Source of the DNA: Candidatus Nitrospira allomarina | Lineage (GTDB): Bacteria > Nitrospirota > Nitrospiria > Nitrospirales > UBA8639 | Direction of reading: 5' to 3' | Assembly: GCF_032050975.1 (NCBI RefSeq) | Contig: NZ_CP116967.1 | Span: forward strand, 2,539,001 to 2,603,000 | Length of the DNA: 64,000 nt | Made by a program: the position numbers and the translations under genes | Shown: piece by piece, positions 51,595 through 60,300 of the stretch | How positions within the stretch are numbered: position 1 is the first letter of the stretch | Layout: every line of letters begins with the position of its first letter | The notes under the pieces: generated by a model | Told to the model about the DNA's origin: nothing | What the model saw: only the letters and a program-made list of their open reading frames with translations | The model's database searches: none

Positions 51595-51900
51595 TCATTT
51601 TTTCTTTCGAGCACGGGTCTCGGCGGCTTTCCTGGCAGAGGCCGATTTGGCGGATGCCGATCGTGAGGCCGAGGCTTTTCCGCCTTTTTCCCCGCCTTTT
51701 TTAGCCGGAGCGGTATTCATCACTTTTCCTCGACCGGATCCGCCTGGTTTCTTTCCTCCACCGGTCATTTTGTTCACGGTAGCCCATGCACGGCGTTCCG
51801 CTTCGTCCTCCGATACGCCTCGCTTTTCATATCCTTCTTCAATTTTTTCTGCCTGACGTTTTTGCTTTCCGGTGTATTTGGATTTGTCTCCTCGTGGCAT
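51595..51900 (-). CDS. DUF7218-like basic protein (often labelled plasmid stabilization protein)
   Basis: A 101-residue protein. The N-terminal half (PRGDKSKYTGKQKRQAEKIE, then VSEDEAERRAWATVNKMTG) matches a widespread small family often mislabelled plasmid stabilization protein. The C-terminal half is a lysine/alanine/serine-rich, histone-like tail. It is probably nucleic-acid-binding. CAAGGAGGGTCTC precedes the ATG. It is convergent with ligD; homologues near NHEJ or stress genes would fit a DNA-protection role, but that is inference. Confidence 0.8.
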   Translation of the reverse strand: MPRGDKSKYTGKQKRQAEKIEEGYEKRGVSEDEAERRAWATVNKMTGGGKKPGGSGRGKVMNTAPAKKGGEKGGKASASRSASAKSASARKAAETRARKKK

Positions 51901-51962
51901 GAGACCCTCCTTGTTTTTGGCAGAGCCAGGGATTTCGTCAATGGTGCCACAGAAACCGAATA

Positions 51963-52000
51963 TCCGGACGGGGATTTCCTTCAGGAAATCCCCATCCGGA
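51963..52000 (-). terminator. Long perfect-like hairpin between two minus-strand genes
   Basis: TCCGGACGGGGATTTCCT (51963-51980) pairs with AGGAAATCCCCATCCGGA (51983-52000), 18 positions with one mismatch and a 2-base loop. It lies just after the stop of the 52017 gene. No strong T-run follows, so it may be a processing or stabilising element rather than a classical terminator. Confidence 0.55.
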
Positions 52001-52016
52001 AAGCGCGCCGGCCAGA

Positions 52017-52625
52017 TTATTGTATGGGTTCAGCCGAGATGACGTGAAATTCTTTCTTCTGCGTCACCAACGCTTCGATTTTGTCGCCCTCCTTCAATTC
52101 GCCTGAATGTTCGGCGGATTGGTCCAGCCGGAGACGGATTTCTTTTCCGGAAGTATCCTGAACGTAGAACACATTTCCATCGACTTTGGAAATTTCTCCT
52201 TGAATGGTTCTTGTGAATTTTTCCTGTGAGGATGATGATTGCGAAGAAGATTGCGCTTGCATGGATTCTCCGCCTCTAAGTGAGGAATCTGCAGAGGAAT
52301 CTCCATCCTTTTTGACGGAAACCACATCATACGTCTCTTCCCCGTTTGGGATCCTGGCTTGTATTTTGTCACCTTCCTTGGGTTGTTTCCCTTGAAATGC
52401 CTTCTCATCCAGGTGAAGCCGGATTGTCTCGCCTTTATCATTTTTGATGGTAAACACGTCGCCTTCGACTTTTTCAACCGTGCCTTTCACCGTCGCCATC
52501 TGATTCTGTTGTTGACCGGTTCGGTCCGATGTTTGTTGCATCTGATCGCTGGCAGCGTGAAGAGTGGCGGCGAAACCCAAGGTAAGGACAAACGTCGGTG
52601 CGGCAAATTTCCATACAGATTTCAT
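52017..52625 (-). CDS. Exported two-repeat beta-rich protein
   Basis: A 202-residue protein with a signal peptide (about 1-25, APTFVLTLGFAATLHA). Two related repeats of about 60 residues are joined by a Ser/Gln-rich linker (about 108-135). Repeat 1 is VKGTVEKVEGDVFTIKNDKG through GDKIQARI. Repeat 2 is IQGEISKVDGNVFYVQDTSG through GDKIEALV. The repeats look like small OB-type barrels and belong to the wider exported family seen elsewhere in the window; the remnant at 61984 is its closest relative. ACAAGGAGGTTGTG precedes the ATG. Function unknown. Confidence 0.8.
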   Translation of the reverse strand: MKSVWKFAAPTFVLTLGFAATLHAASDQMQQTSDRTGQQQNQMATVKGTVEKVEGDVFTIKNDKGETIRLHLDEKAFQGKQPKEGDKIQARIPNGEETYDVVSVKKDGDSSADSSLRGGESMQAQSSSQSSSSQEKFTRTIQGEISKVDGNVFYVQDTSGKEIRLRLDQSAEHSGELKEGDKIEALVTQKKEFHVISAEPIQ

Positions 52626-52732
52626 AACACAACCTCCTTGTGTGTGAGAAAAATGAACCGAAGTGAGCTATCAAGATAGAATGAACCGCGAATACGCACA
52701 ACTGGCACAAACCCTCATTGACCAAAACGTGC

Positions 52733-53734
52733 TTAGGTTTTTATCGAATGAGGGTGGGTTTCAGCTGTCCGACCCAGTGTATCGGCCGAATAGGCTTCGC
52801 GTTGGCCCATGGGTTCGGGTACACCCTCCGTCGTGTCTACCCGCGTCTGTCGTTCCATTTCCGAATTTATTTCGGCTCCGACCATGACGATGAATGCGGT
52901 CAACCAGAACCACATCAGCAAAATGACTGCCGCGCCGAGTGACCCGTACGTCTGGTTGTAACTACTGTAATCATTCGCATAGATAGCAAACGCCGACGAT
53001 CCCACTATCCACATCAGTGTGGCGATTCCGGCACCCCATGATACCCATTGCCATCTCGGGTAATTCCGGCAGGGTGCATACCGGTACAGAATGGCCAATC
53101 CCCCCATGACAATCATGGCCAAAAGCGGCCAACGACTGAGAGAGAGAATCGTTTGCATTTTCTGGCCGAATCCCAGTGCTTCCAATACCGCCGGCAGCAG
53201 GGTAATGAGAAAGAGAGTCAGGATGACAAAAATAAGACCTCCAACCGTTAATCCTAAGGCCAGCGCGGTAACTTTGATGAAACTCCGTTCCTCTTCTTCA
53301 TTGTAGGCAATGTTCAAGGATGTGATCATTGCAGACATACCTTTGGAGGCGCTCCAGATCGCGAAAAGCAATCCCCCGATCGCTCCAAAACTTAAAGCCG
53401 ATTGCCCGCTGGTTGAAATAGTTGTCAGCTGCTCCTGGATTAAGGTTTGGGTGTCTAGCGGAAGAAAGGAACTGAGCGAAGTAATCTGTTGCTGGATATC
53501 AGAGGCTTCGGTAAACAGTCCATACAGCGAGACAATGGCGGCCAGCGCCGGAAACAGCGCGAGGACGGCATAAAATGCCACTCCTGCGGCGACAATCGAA
53601 ACGTTATCCTGTGAAATTTGATCCTTCACGCGCAGGAGGATATCCCACCACCCTGCATGGGGGATTTGACTGGGCTGAGTCGCATTCCGGCCTCTTGTGC
53701 CGGACTTCTTTTCAGCTGAGTTGTGTCGGGGCAT
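52733..53734 (-). CDS. YihY/BrkB family membrane protein
   Basis: A 333-residue protein. The N-terminal 20 residues are basic and polar. Six hydrophobic helices follow with family landmarks VAAGVAFYAVLALFPALAAI, SKGMSAMITSLNIAYNEEE and GSLGAAVILLMWFWLTAFIV. The family was once called ribonuclease BN by mistake; it is an inner-membrane protein of uncertain transport role. The C-terminal tail (about 300-333) is polar. AGAGG before the ATG gives modest support for the start. It is followed on the same strand by exported repeat and DNA-binding genes. Confidence 0.9.
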   Translation of the reverse strand: MPRHNSAEKKSGTRGRNATQPSQIPHAGWWDILLRVKDQISQDNVSIVAAGVAFYAVLALFPALAAIVSLYGLFTEASDIQQQITSLSSFLPLDTQTLIQEQLTTISTSGQSALSFGAIGGLLFAIWSASKGMSAMITSLNIAYNEEEERSFIKVTALALGLTVGGLIFVILTLFLITLLPAVLEALGFGQKMQTILSLSRWPLLAMIVMGGLAILYRYAPCRNYPRWQWVSWGAGIATLMWIVGSSAFAIYANDYSSYNQTYGSLGAAVILLMWFWLTAFIVMVGAEINSEMERQTRVDTTEGVPEPMGQREAYSADTLGRTAETHPHSIKT

Positions 53735-53899
53735 AATATAACCTCTAGGTGTAAAACTTTTGTCCGACAGGAAAAACTTCCTTAATGATAAGAACCGGAG
53801 CCGAATATCTTAGCCAGTCATCACTTATCCACACTAATCATCAAAACTGTCTAACTGGAGCCCCTGCTCATGCCACCGTTATGGCGTTTTTCCCCTTCT

Positions 53900-54778
53900 T
53901 CAATTCATGCCGGCCTGTTCCCTAATGGTCTCCGCCGCCACCCGCTGAGCCTCAGCAGCGGCTTCTTTGGCCTTCGGCATGATCTCCTTAGCGGTTGCTT
54001 TCGCCTCCTCCAGCAACCGGTCACGTGTTTCACCCATCCATTGATCTTCCTTTTCAGACCGAGGCAGGGAAAGGCCGATAGCCGTCCCAATGGCTAACGT
54101 TATGGCCCCGATGGTCAGCGGGCTCTCCTGCATATACCGGAACAATTCATTCTTCATGCGTTCGCCACCCTCGCGTGTGCGCTCTCGGATTTCATCTGAC
54201 CGGTGCGACGCCTCTTCTTTCCAATCTTCCAATGATTCTTGTGCCTGGTCTGTCCATTCCGAAATCTGTTCTCGTACCTGTTGCCCCGAGGCCTGTGCTC
54301 TTGTCTTTATGGCGTCCAGGGATCCTCCCCGACGGGATCGTTGACGGGGAATCCGCCCGGCTTCAATTCCGGGAGCATAATCCGGCCACTCTTCATGGGG
54401 ATCAAGGGAATAGTCATGGCCATATCGGTCCCTTCCAAATCTGCCTCGTGCTGATGAGGAATTGCCGGCCTCCTTCATCAACCATAGGAGACCCACGCCA
54501 ATAAGGGCGGCAGGTAGGGGATTGTTCAGGACCCGTTCCACCAGGATGGATTGCCATTGGTTCACTTTCACTCGGGCATGTTCTTTGGCCGTTTCGACTT
54601 TATCCATAGCTGCGGTTTTGACCTGTTCCTTGATGGTATCCGGAGACAGACGTTGTTGAAGTGTCTGAACCGTTCCGTCCAGTTCCGCTCTGGTTACTCG
54701 AATTTGTTCGCGAAGCCGGGCAGGATCTTCAATATTTTTCGATTCTTGCGCATTTAATTGAGTACGTTGGTCGTCCAC
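53900..54778 (-). CDS. DUF3618-domain membrane-anchored helical protein
   Basis: A 292-residue protein. The N-terminal DUF3618 helix (about 18-55) contains LREQIRVTRAELDGTVQTLQ. A membrane segment (about 85-103, LPAALIGVGLLWLM) and a long charged helical region (about 150-215) follow. A second hydrophobic segment (about 220-240, SPLTIGAITLAIGTAIGLSL) precedes an Ala/Glu-rich tail. The start is GTG, set by AAAGGAGACC, and lies inside the end of the holin-X gene (25-bp overlap). The paralogue at 45291 lacks the DUF3618 helix. The family is typical of envelope stress operons with holin-X proteins; activity unknown. Confidence 0.85.
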   Translation of the reverse strand: MDDQRTQLNAQESKNIEDPARLREQIRVTRAELDGTVQTLQQRLSPDTIKEQVKTAAMDKVETAKEHARVKVNQWQSILVERVLNNPLPAALIGVGLLWLMKEAGNSSSARGRFGRDRYGHDYSLDPHEEWPDYAPGIEAGRIPRQRSRRGGSLDAIKTRAQASGQQVREQISEWTDQAQESLEDWKEEASHRSDEIRERTREGGERMKNELFRYMQESPLTIGAITLAIGTAIGLSLPRSEKEDQWMGETRDRLLEEAKATAKEIMPKAKEAAAEAQRVAAETIREQAGMN

Positions 54779-55146
54779 TGTTTGGTCTCCTTTAAACTGT
54801 CAATAGTTTTTTGCGGGGCGGGGTCCATGGTTTTCAAATCGCTGATACCTTTTTGAATCAATGCGTAGCCGATCCCCACAACGGCCAATCCGACAATCAG
54901 CGCAGAAGCCCAGGCGGGGATGATTAATGCCAGGGCGAGAATGGCCGCATATAACAAACCCAGCAATCCTGCATAGGCCAGCGCTCCTCCTACCGCAATA
55001 AATCCCACATCTTTGCCGGCCTGTTTAGCCTTTTGGGACATTTCAAGCTTTAAAAGCTGCATTTCCTGCTGAATGAGGATTTTTGCTTCGTTCATCAGGT
55101 CACGGAAGAGATCACTTAGTGGTCGTTCTTCCTGATATACACTCAT
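54754..55146 (-). CDS. Phage holin/holin-X (DUF1469) family protein
   Basis: A 130-residue protein. An N-terminal amphipathic helix (LSDLFRDLMNEAKILIQQEM) leads into two membrane helices (about 48-75 and 80-102, IAVGGALAYAGLLGLLYAAI and WASALIVGLAVVGIGYALIQ). This is the actinobacterial holin-X/DUF1469 pattern. Despite the name these are housekeeping membrane proteins, not phage lysis factors. AGAAGGAGGGTGTT sets the start. It is the middle gene of a three-gene minus-strand operon with the coiled-coil and DUF3618 proteins. Confidence 0.85.
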   Translation of the reverse strand: MSVYQEERPLSDLFRDLMNEAKILIQQEMQLLKLEMSQKAKQAGKDVGFIAVGGALAYAGLLGLLYAAILALALIIPAWASALIVGLAVVGIGYALIQKGISDLKTMDPAPQKTIDSLKETKQWTTNVLN

Positions 55147-55191
55147 AACACCCTCCTTCTAGGTTCACATTAATATGAAAAAGGATTCCCG

Positions 55192-55707
55192 TTACATGGT
55201 TGGCGCGGCTGGCGTCCTTGTCGCCGTAGGTTCTTCCCTCCGGTACGATTCCTGCCGTCCATAGGATGATGATTCATCTATCCTTCGATCTCTGGAACTC
55301 TTTAAAAATCTTCCCGCCACAAGCCCCAGCATAAAGGCCCCCCCTAAAAACGCTTCCGGATGGCGGCGGGCAAACATTTCAGTCTCGTTCAGCAATTCCC
55401 CGACATCACGGGAATCGAAATACTGCACCATGCGATCCATTTGTTCAGCCGCCCGTTCGGCATAGTGGGCGACGCTTTCTTTATGCTGCTCCCGCAGATT
55501 TTGACTCGTTTGACGCACGGCTTCGGCCAGCCCGCTGAGTTCTCCAACTCCCTTTTGTTTCTGGGTTTCTAGGGTGCTCTTAACTTTCCCTTGTGCTTGG
55601 TTCGCCAATTCAGAGCCCTGTGCACGAACCTGCTCTCCCACCTCACCCGCCTTCTCTTTAACTTGTTTTCCGATTTCTTTTGCTTTTTCGCTCATGTCAT
55701 TGCCCAT
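55192..55707 (-). CDS. Coiled-coil membrane-associated protein
   Basis: A 171-residue protein. It is mostly charged helix (KEIGKQVKEKAGEVGEQVRA, then RQTSQNLREQHKESVAHYAE). A short glycine-rich hydrophobic segment near residues 118-132 (LGGAFMLGLVAGRFL) and a polar Arg/Ser-rich tail follow. It looks like the first member of the common coiled-coil/holin-X/DUF3618 gene set, which would coat or tether to the inner membrane. GGGAAGGAGAACGAA precedes the ATG. No specific function is known. Confidence 0.75.
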   Translation of the reverse strand: MGNDMSEKAKEIGKQVKEKAGEVGEQVRAQGSELANQAQGKVKSTLETQKQKGVGELSGLAEAVRQTSQNLREQHKESVAHYAERAAEQMDRMVQYFDSRDVGELLNETEMFARRHPEAFLGGAFMLGLVAGRFLKSSRDRRIDESSSYGRQESYRREEPTATRTPAAPTM

Positions 55708-56023
55708 TTCGTTCTCCTTCCCTTAAAGAAAAATCTCTCGAATGAATAATTCCAGCTGGCATCTACAAAAGTGCTAACTACTTATAAACAAAAGGGAGGA
55801 AGTCGTGAACTGTCAACAACCCTTAATTTCCGCGAAATATCGAGGGCTCCCATGCCAGGGTATCCGACTAAGTCACGCGTGCGGCCCTCAGGACTCTCGG
55901 AGGAAAATTGTGAAGACTTGGGCCGAATCAGCGAGAATACAGTCTCAGGGCGGAGGTTACCGCTTACTCTTCTGTTTTTGTTGTGTTTCAGAGAGAAAAA
56001 TTGAAGGAAGGAAAACGGCGGAA
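55708..56023. other. Intergenic region
   Basis: Promoter region for the minus-strand three-gene operon starting at 55707. Two plus-strand open frames here lack ribosome binding sites and extend antisense into the neighbouring gene. Confidence 0.45.
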
Positions 56024-57172
56024 TTAATAACGAAACATGGCTGCCAAGGACGTACGGCCTGGCATCTTTTCCTGGGGGAGGGCATAAACCGTGCCTTTTT
56101 TAAGTAACGTCTGCACCACCGCAACATCTAAAATCTCCAGGGATTCGGCGGACTTTGTCGGTTCCGTTTCCACCCGGTTTTGCATGACGTCGATACGCCC
56201 CCATTGTTGAATGTTCCGGGCGACGAATAGTGTATCGATTTTTCCCTCATGGGCTGCAAAAACCACGGTTTCCAGATCGTGGGAAGCCTTGGACGTACCC
56301 AAAAACTCTTCACACCTGATCTTGGCCTCTTCTATGCCGTGATCGGCATCCGCTTTCACGACCGGCCAGACCTGGCGGTGCAATTCATGAAGGCTTTTTT
56401 CATCAGCATTGCCCGTGACCCCTTCTTCTTTCGTATGAGGGTAGGTATTGACGTCTTTGTAAATCGGAATCAAATATTCTACCCCCGTCAGATATAACGG
56501 GGCCTGCACATCGTGCAGGAACTGGTGTAGACCTTTTGCCACCTGTTGGAAAAATTGGGAAATGCGGGATTTTGCTTCGTCATCCCCACCGCCCTGTCCA
56601 TGAAACATGGCGGCCCGCTGGCCGCCTGCATTGGGAGCTTTGGTATGCCATTGCAACGATTGCTCGCCCGTTCCCGCTAGATTGGCTTCCTTCATACTGC
56701 GGGGAATGTCCGGTATGTGCAATTCCTGCAGACCATCCTGTGAACCCTGAAAAAACCGGATATGGTTCTGACTGAGCGCGAGAAGATAAAACGTTCCTCC
56801 ATACATGAACACGGGCAGGATGGGCTTCAGATAAAACCGGGATTCCACCATCGTGAGTTCGGAAAGAATGAGAGGCAGACGAAAGATCCGATGCCAATCC
56901 TTCGCCACGTACATGGCCAGCCCCTGATCCTGATGCTGCCAGAATTGCTCATCCTCCAGGAGTTCCGAGAGAGGGTCCAGCCAGGTTCGAGCGTCTGCGC
57001 TCCTGATGCCCTGTTCCGTCAATTGCTGTTCAGTCTCTTTGAGCAGGTTGTTCAAGCGTATCGGGTCCTGTCGTGTTTCCGGTCCTGCGGGATGGGTCGG
57101 CATGAATAAGGACACGCATGGACTTTCCCTCTGTTCAAGGAGATCCTGTAGATCCTGTATTGTGATTGACAT
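56024..57172 (-). CDS. baeRF-type (release-factor-like) protein, probably baeRF7
   Basis: A 382-residue cytoplasmic protein. ESPCVSLFMPTHPAGPETRQ and DPIRLNNLLKETEQQL open the N-terminal domain. GLAMYVAKDWHRIFRLP and FYLLALSQNHIRFFQGSQ follow. The C-terminal part VVFAAHEGKIDTLFVARNIQ matches the eRF1 domain-3-like segment of bacterial archaeo-eukaryotic release factor (baeRF) families. Their roles are predicted to be in ribosome rescue or stress and are unproven. ATG 57172 has AAAGGGTGACC at good spacing; GTG 57178 is an alternative. Confidence 0.75.
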   Translation of the reverse strand: MSITIQDLQDLLEQRESPCVSLFMPTHPAGPETRQDPIRLNNLLKETEQQLTEQGIRSADARTWLDPLSELLEDEQFWQHQDQGLAMYVAKDWHRIFRLPLILSELTMVESRFYLKPILPVFMYGGTFYLLALSQNHIRFFQGSQDGLQELHIPDIPRSMKEANLAGTGEQSLQWHTKAPNAGGQRAAMFHGQGGGDDEAKSRISQFFQQVAKGLHQFLHDVQAPLYLTGVEYLIPIYKDVNTYPHTKEEGVTGNADEKSLHELHRQVWPVVKADADHGIEEAKIRCEEFLGTSKASHDLETVVFAAHEGKIDTLFVARNIQQWGRIDVMQNRVETEPTKSAESLEILDVAVVQTLLKKGTVYALPQEKMPGRTSLAAMFRY

Positions 57173-57365
57173 GGTCACCCTTTCGATGGCTCAGAGGTGC
57201 AGTTGCATCTATTTACGTTTCAACGTAACACGTAATATTTGAGCAGAAACCTGTTAATTTCCCTGAAGTCTTTTCTCTTCATCACCTGACGTTTAGGTGT
57301 ATGGGGCATGGTGGAATTTCACACTTTACCTGCAGGTGTTGCAAGTGGTGACTGCCACGGAAACA

Positions 57366-60300
57366 TCAGTTGTTGTCTGCCAGTTGTTCCTTTCTGGCGG
57401 TCCGAAGCGCGTCCACCATGCCCGTACAGCGGGCGCTATCGTCAGCCATTCCAAACTCAGGAGAGGGAAAAGAAGGTTCGACTGAAAATTCAGGATTTGA
57501 AAATGTGCCGGTGACGTGCAAGGGGCCGCGGGAACTCAAGATGGTAAAATCCTGAGGATAGGGCTCTATGGTGAGGTTCATCTTTTCTTGACGAAGGTCG
57601 ATCGATCCGTGACCTTTAAATTTGGTGTCTTGGGTATCCAGTAAGAAGGGGTGGATGGTCACGATGCCACTGCGAGCCTGCAAGTCGGTATAGGCGCATT
57701 CAATGGCGACTCCTGTGTCTGTGCTTAAAAATACTGCTGCGGATTCGGTGAAATCTAATCCGGCCAATTCCACCAACAAGGCATCGATTTTTCCTCCGGT
57801 CATGGTTAAGTACAGACCCCCGTCGGCCGAGGCGAACCAATCCGCCAAGGATTCTCCTTGCATCCAAAGTGTGGCACGTCCTCCAATATCGCCAAAAGAG
57901 TCATCCGCCACCTCGAAGCGGGCAAGCAATTGACTTACATTGATGTGATTGAAATGAGCGTGAAGCTTGGCTTGTGCTGGTGATTCATGGGCATTGACTT
58001 CAAGTTGCATGGCCGTTGTCCCCGTGGCTACGCCAAAATCCAGGTGATCCATCTGCATGTGTCCGTCCTGAAGAACCACATTCAGCACAAAATCATTCAG
58101 GGGGAGATCGGGGGCCTTCACTCCCTTGGCGCGGTATTCGACATCAGCGTCCAATTTACGAAGTTGTGTGAAGTCGAGAGGTTTGTTCGGAAGGAGGGTC
58201 TTCCGCTTTTTGGCCGCCTCGGCTTGGGCTTCCTGTTTTGGCGAAGCTGCCTCGTCCGGATCCGGTGGTGCGCCGAGGAGGCCGGCCAGGTCATCAAGAT
58301 CGAGTGTACGTGACTTCAATCGGGCAAATATCATCGGACGCTCGCCGCCGATCGTCACACGTAATTTGCCTGCAACGTCACTGTCGCCGATTGTGCCGTC
58401 TAGGTCGCTCAAGTGAAAACTCTGTTGGCTCTCAGCCTCTTGCTCGCGATGAACTTGTGCGATTAATCGGTACGGGGGAAGGTGCGGGAGAGGAATGCCG
58501 ATAGCTTCGCCCAGACGAGCGGGATTAGGGCCTTTCATCCCGACTGTCCCCTTAAATTTCGCTACCGGGAACAACTCACCCACATTACCTTCAAGCGTCA
58601 GAGTCGTTTCTTGTGTGGTAAAAGTCGCTTCCACCGGCATTGCACCATAGTCTTGTAAGGCCTGGCGTATGGAGCCCGTAGTAATGGACACCTCTACAGG
58701 GTTTTCCCGATATTCAACCGTGCCTGTGACCTGAATTCCGGATGCGACACTATCTGCCATGAGGCGCAAATCCGTCTTTGCCTGTAACGCTGGATCGTCA
58801 TAACGCAGACGCACGTCATCGATGCGCAATCGATCGAGTATGGCGTCGGTATTGAGAGGATGTTTCGCGGTCTGATGGGCTGCGGGAAGACTCAGAGCGA
58901 GACGGCCATTGACCTGACCCAATGCTCCGGCCTCGCGGCCTAGGGTCTGCATGGCCTCAGTGAGATTAACTTCCCGGATGTCGGTCTGAAGATGACCTGA
59001 CAATGACGGTTTGCGGAGGTCCAGTTGTGCGGAGGTTTTGATGGTGCCACCGCCCAGGTCAATGTTCAGGGGCGAGAGGCGAAGGAGCCCATTGTCGAAA
59101 GTCGTTCGAACCGTCACATCCTTGAGTGTCGCGCCGGGCAACACCAGTTGTTCAACCTGTAGGCCGAGCACGCCCTGGAGATTGTTTAGCCAGGTTGGGA
59201 GAAGTCTCTCCGGCGAATGGCGTTGGGCGGTATCCTGCTCCGAGGTTTCAGGAATTGATGCCACGGCTTGTGCTGTTGTGGTGTCCTTTCCGTTCGCAGG
59301 CATCAGCGATGCAATTTTCAGGTTTTTCGACAGCAGGTTTCCCTTAAAGCGCAGCTCGTCAGCCGTATCGATGGTGGCTTGTCCGGAAATGTCGCTTTCA
59401 CCGATGATGGCGGCAAATTTTTGGAGACTCCAGAGGTGGGTCCGTTTGGAGAGTGATCCGTTGATGGCCAAGGTGTCCAAAGCAGGAAGTTCACCATCGA
59501 ATATGGCGGCCAGGGTATCCGGAGACTCACTGCTCATTGAGAATTCAAGGTCAAGCCACATTAGCGGCCAGCCAGGTTCGACCAGGGCAGAAAGCGAGGC
59601 CGATGTGTCCGCCAGTTTAAATTCGGCAGACAGATGTTTCCGGGATTGACCGTCAGGAGGGAGATCGACAAACGTATTCATTGCAGGAGCCGTTACGGTC
59701 ATGTCAATGGGTTCGTTTCGATACAGACCTTTGGCTTTGACGATCAACCGCTCCGGACTATTTTCCTCGATCTGCGCCTTGAAGCGCGTATTCATGGCGG
59801 GATCATCATACCGGATATCAAAAGTCTCGATTTCGAGCGTGCTCCATTCAACGGAATGAATAGAATCTTGCGGGCCGGAGGATTCCCGTGAATTGGTCTT
59901 CTCCTCCGATTCACGAATCGTGTGAATATTCATGGCCAGATCCATTCCGAGTGTTCCAGGAAATCCTTCTGTGGCATTCGTCCCCGATTCGGAGATCACT
60001 TCGTTCGGTGCCTTATCAGTCGCTTTCAGGTTTTCAGCTTGCAGGGACAGGCGACTTTCCGCCGCCTTTCCTTTCACGGAAACCTGTGTCCCGATCGTGA
60101 GATGGGTCCCGGCCACATCTCCGGATAATGACTCGATTGTGAGCATGTCATCTTGCAGGCGCATGGCGAGGTTGACATGGTGAACGGGCATTTCACCGGT
60201 GGCAATCACATCTGCACGGTAGGTGAGGCCGGCTTGCAAACCGGAATGGGCGATCACATCCAGAAGATTCCCTGTCTTGACCGCTAAGGGATCGGTATCT

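Noticed and set aside
55771-56107. Two overlapping plus-strand frames before the baeRF gene
   Set aside because: No ribosome binding sites; they run antisense into the neighbouring gene.
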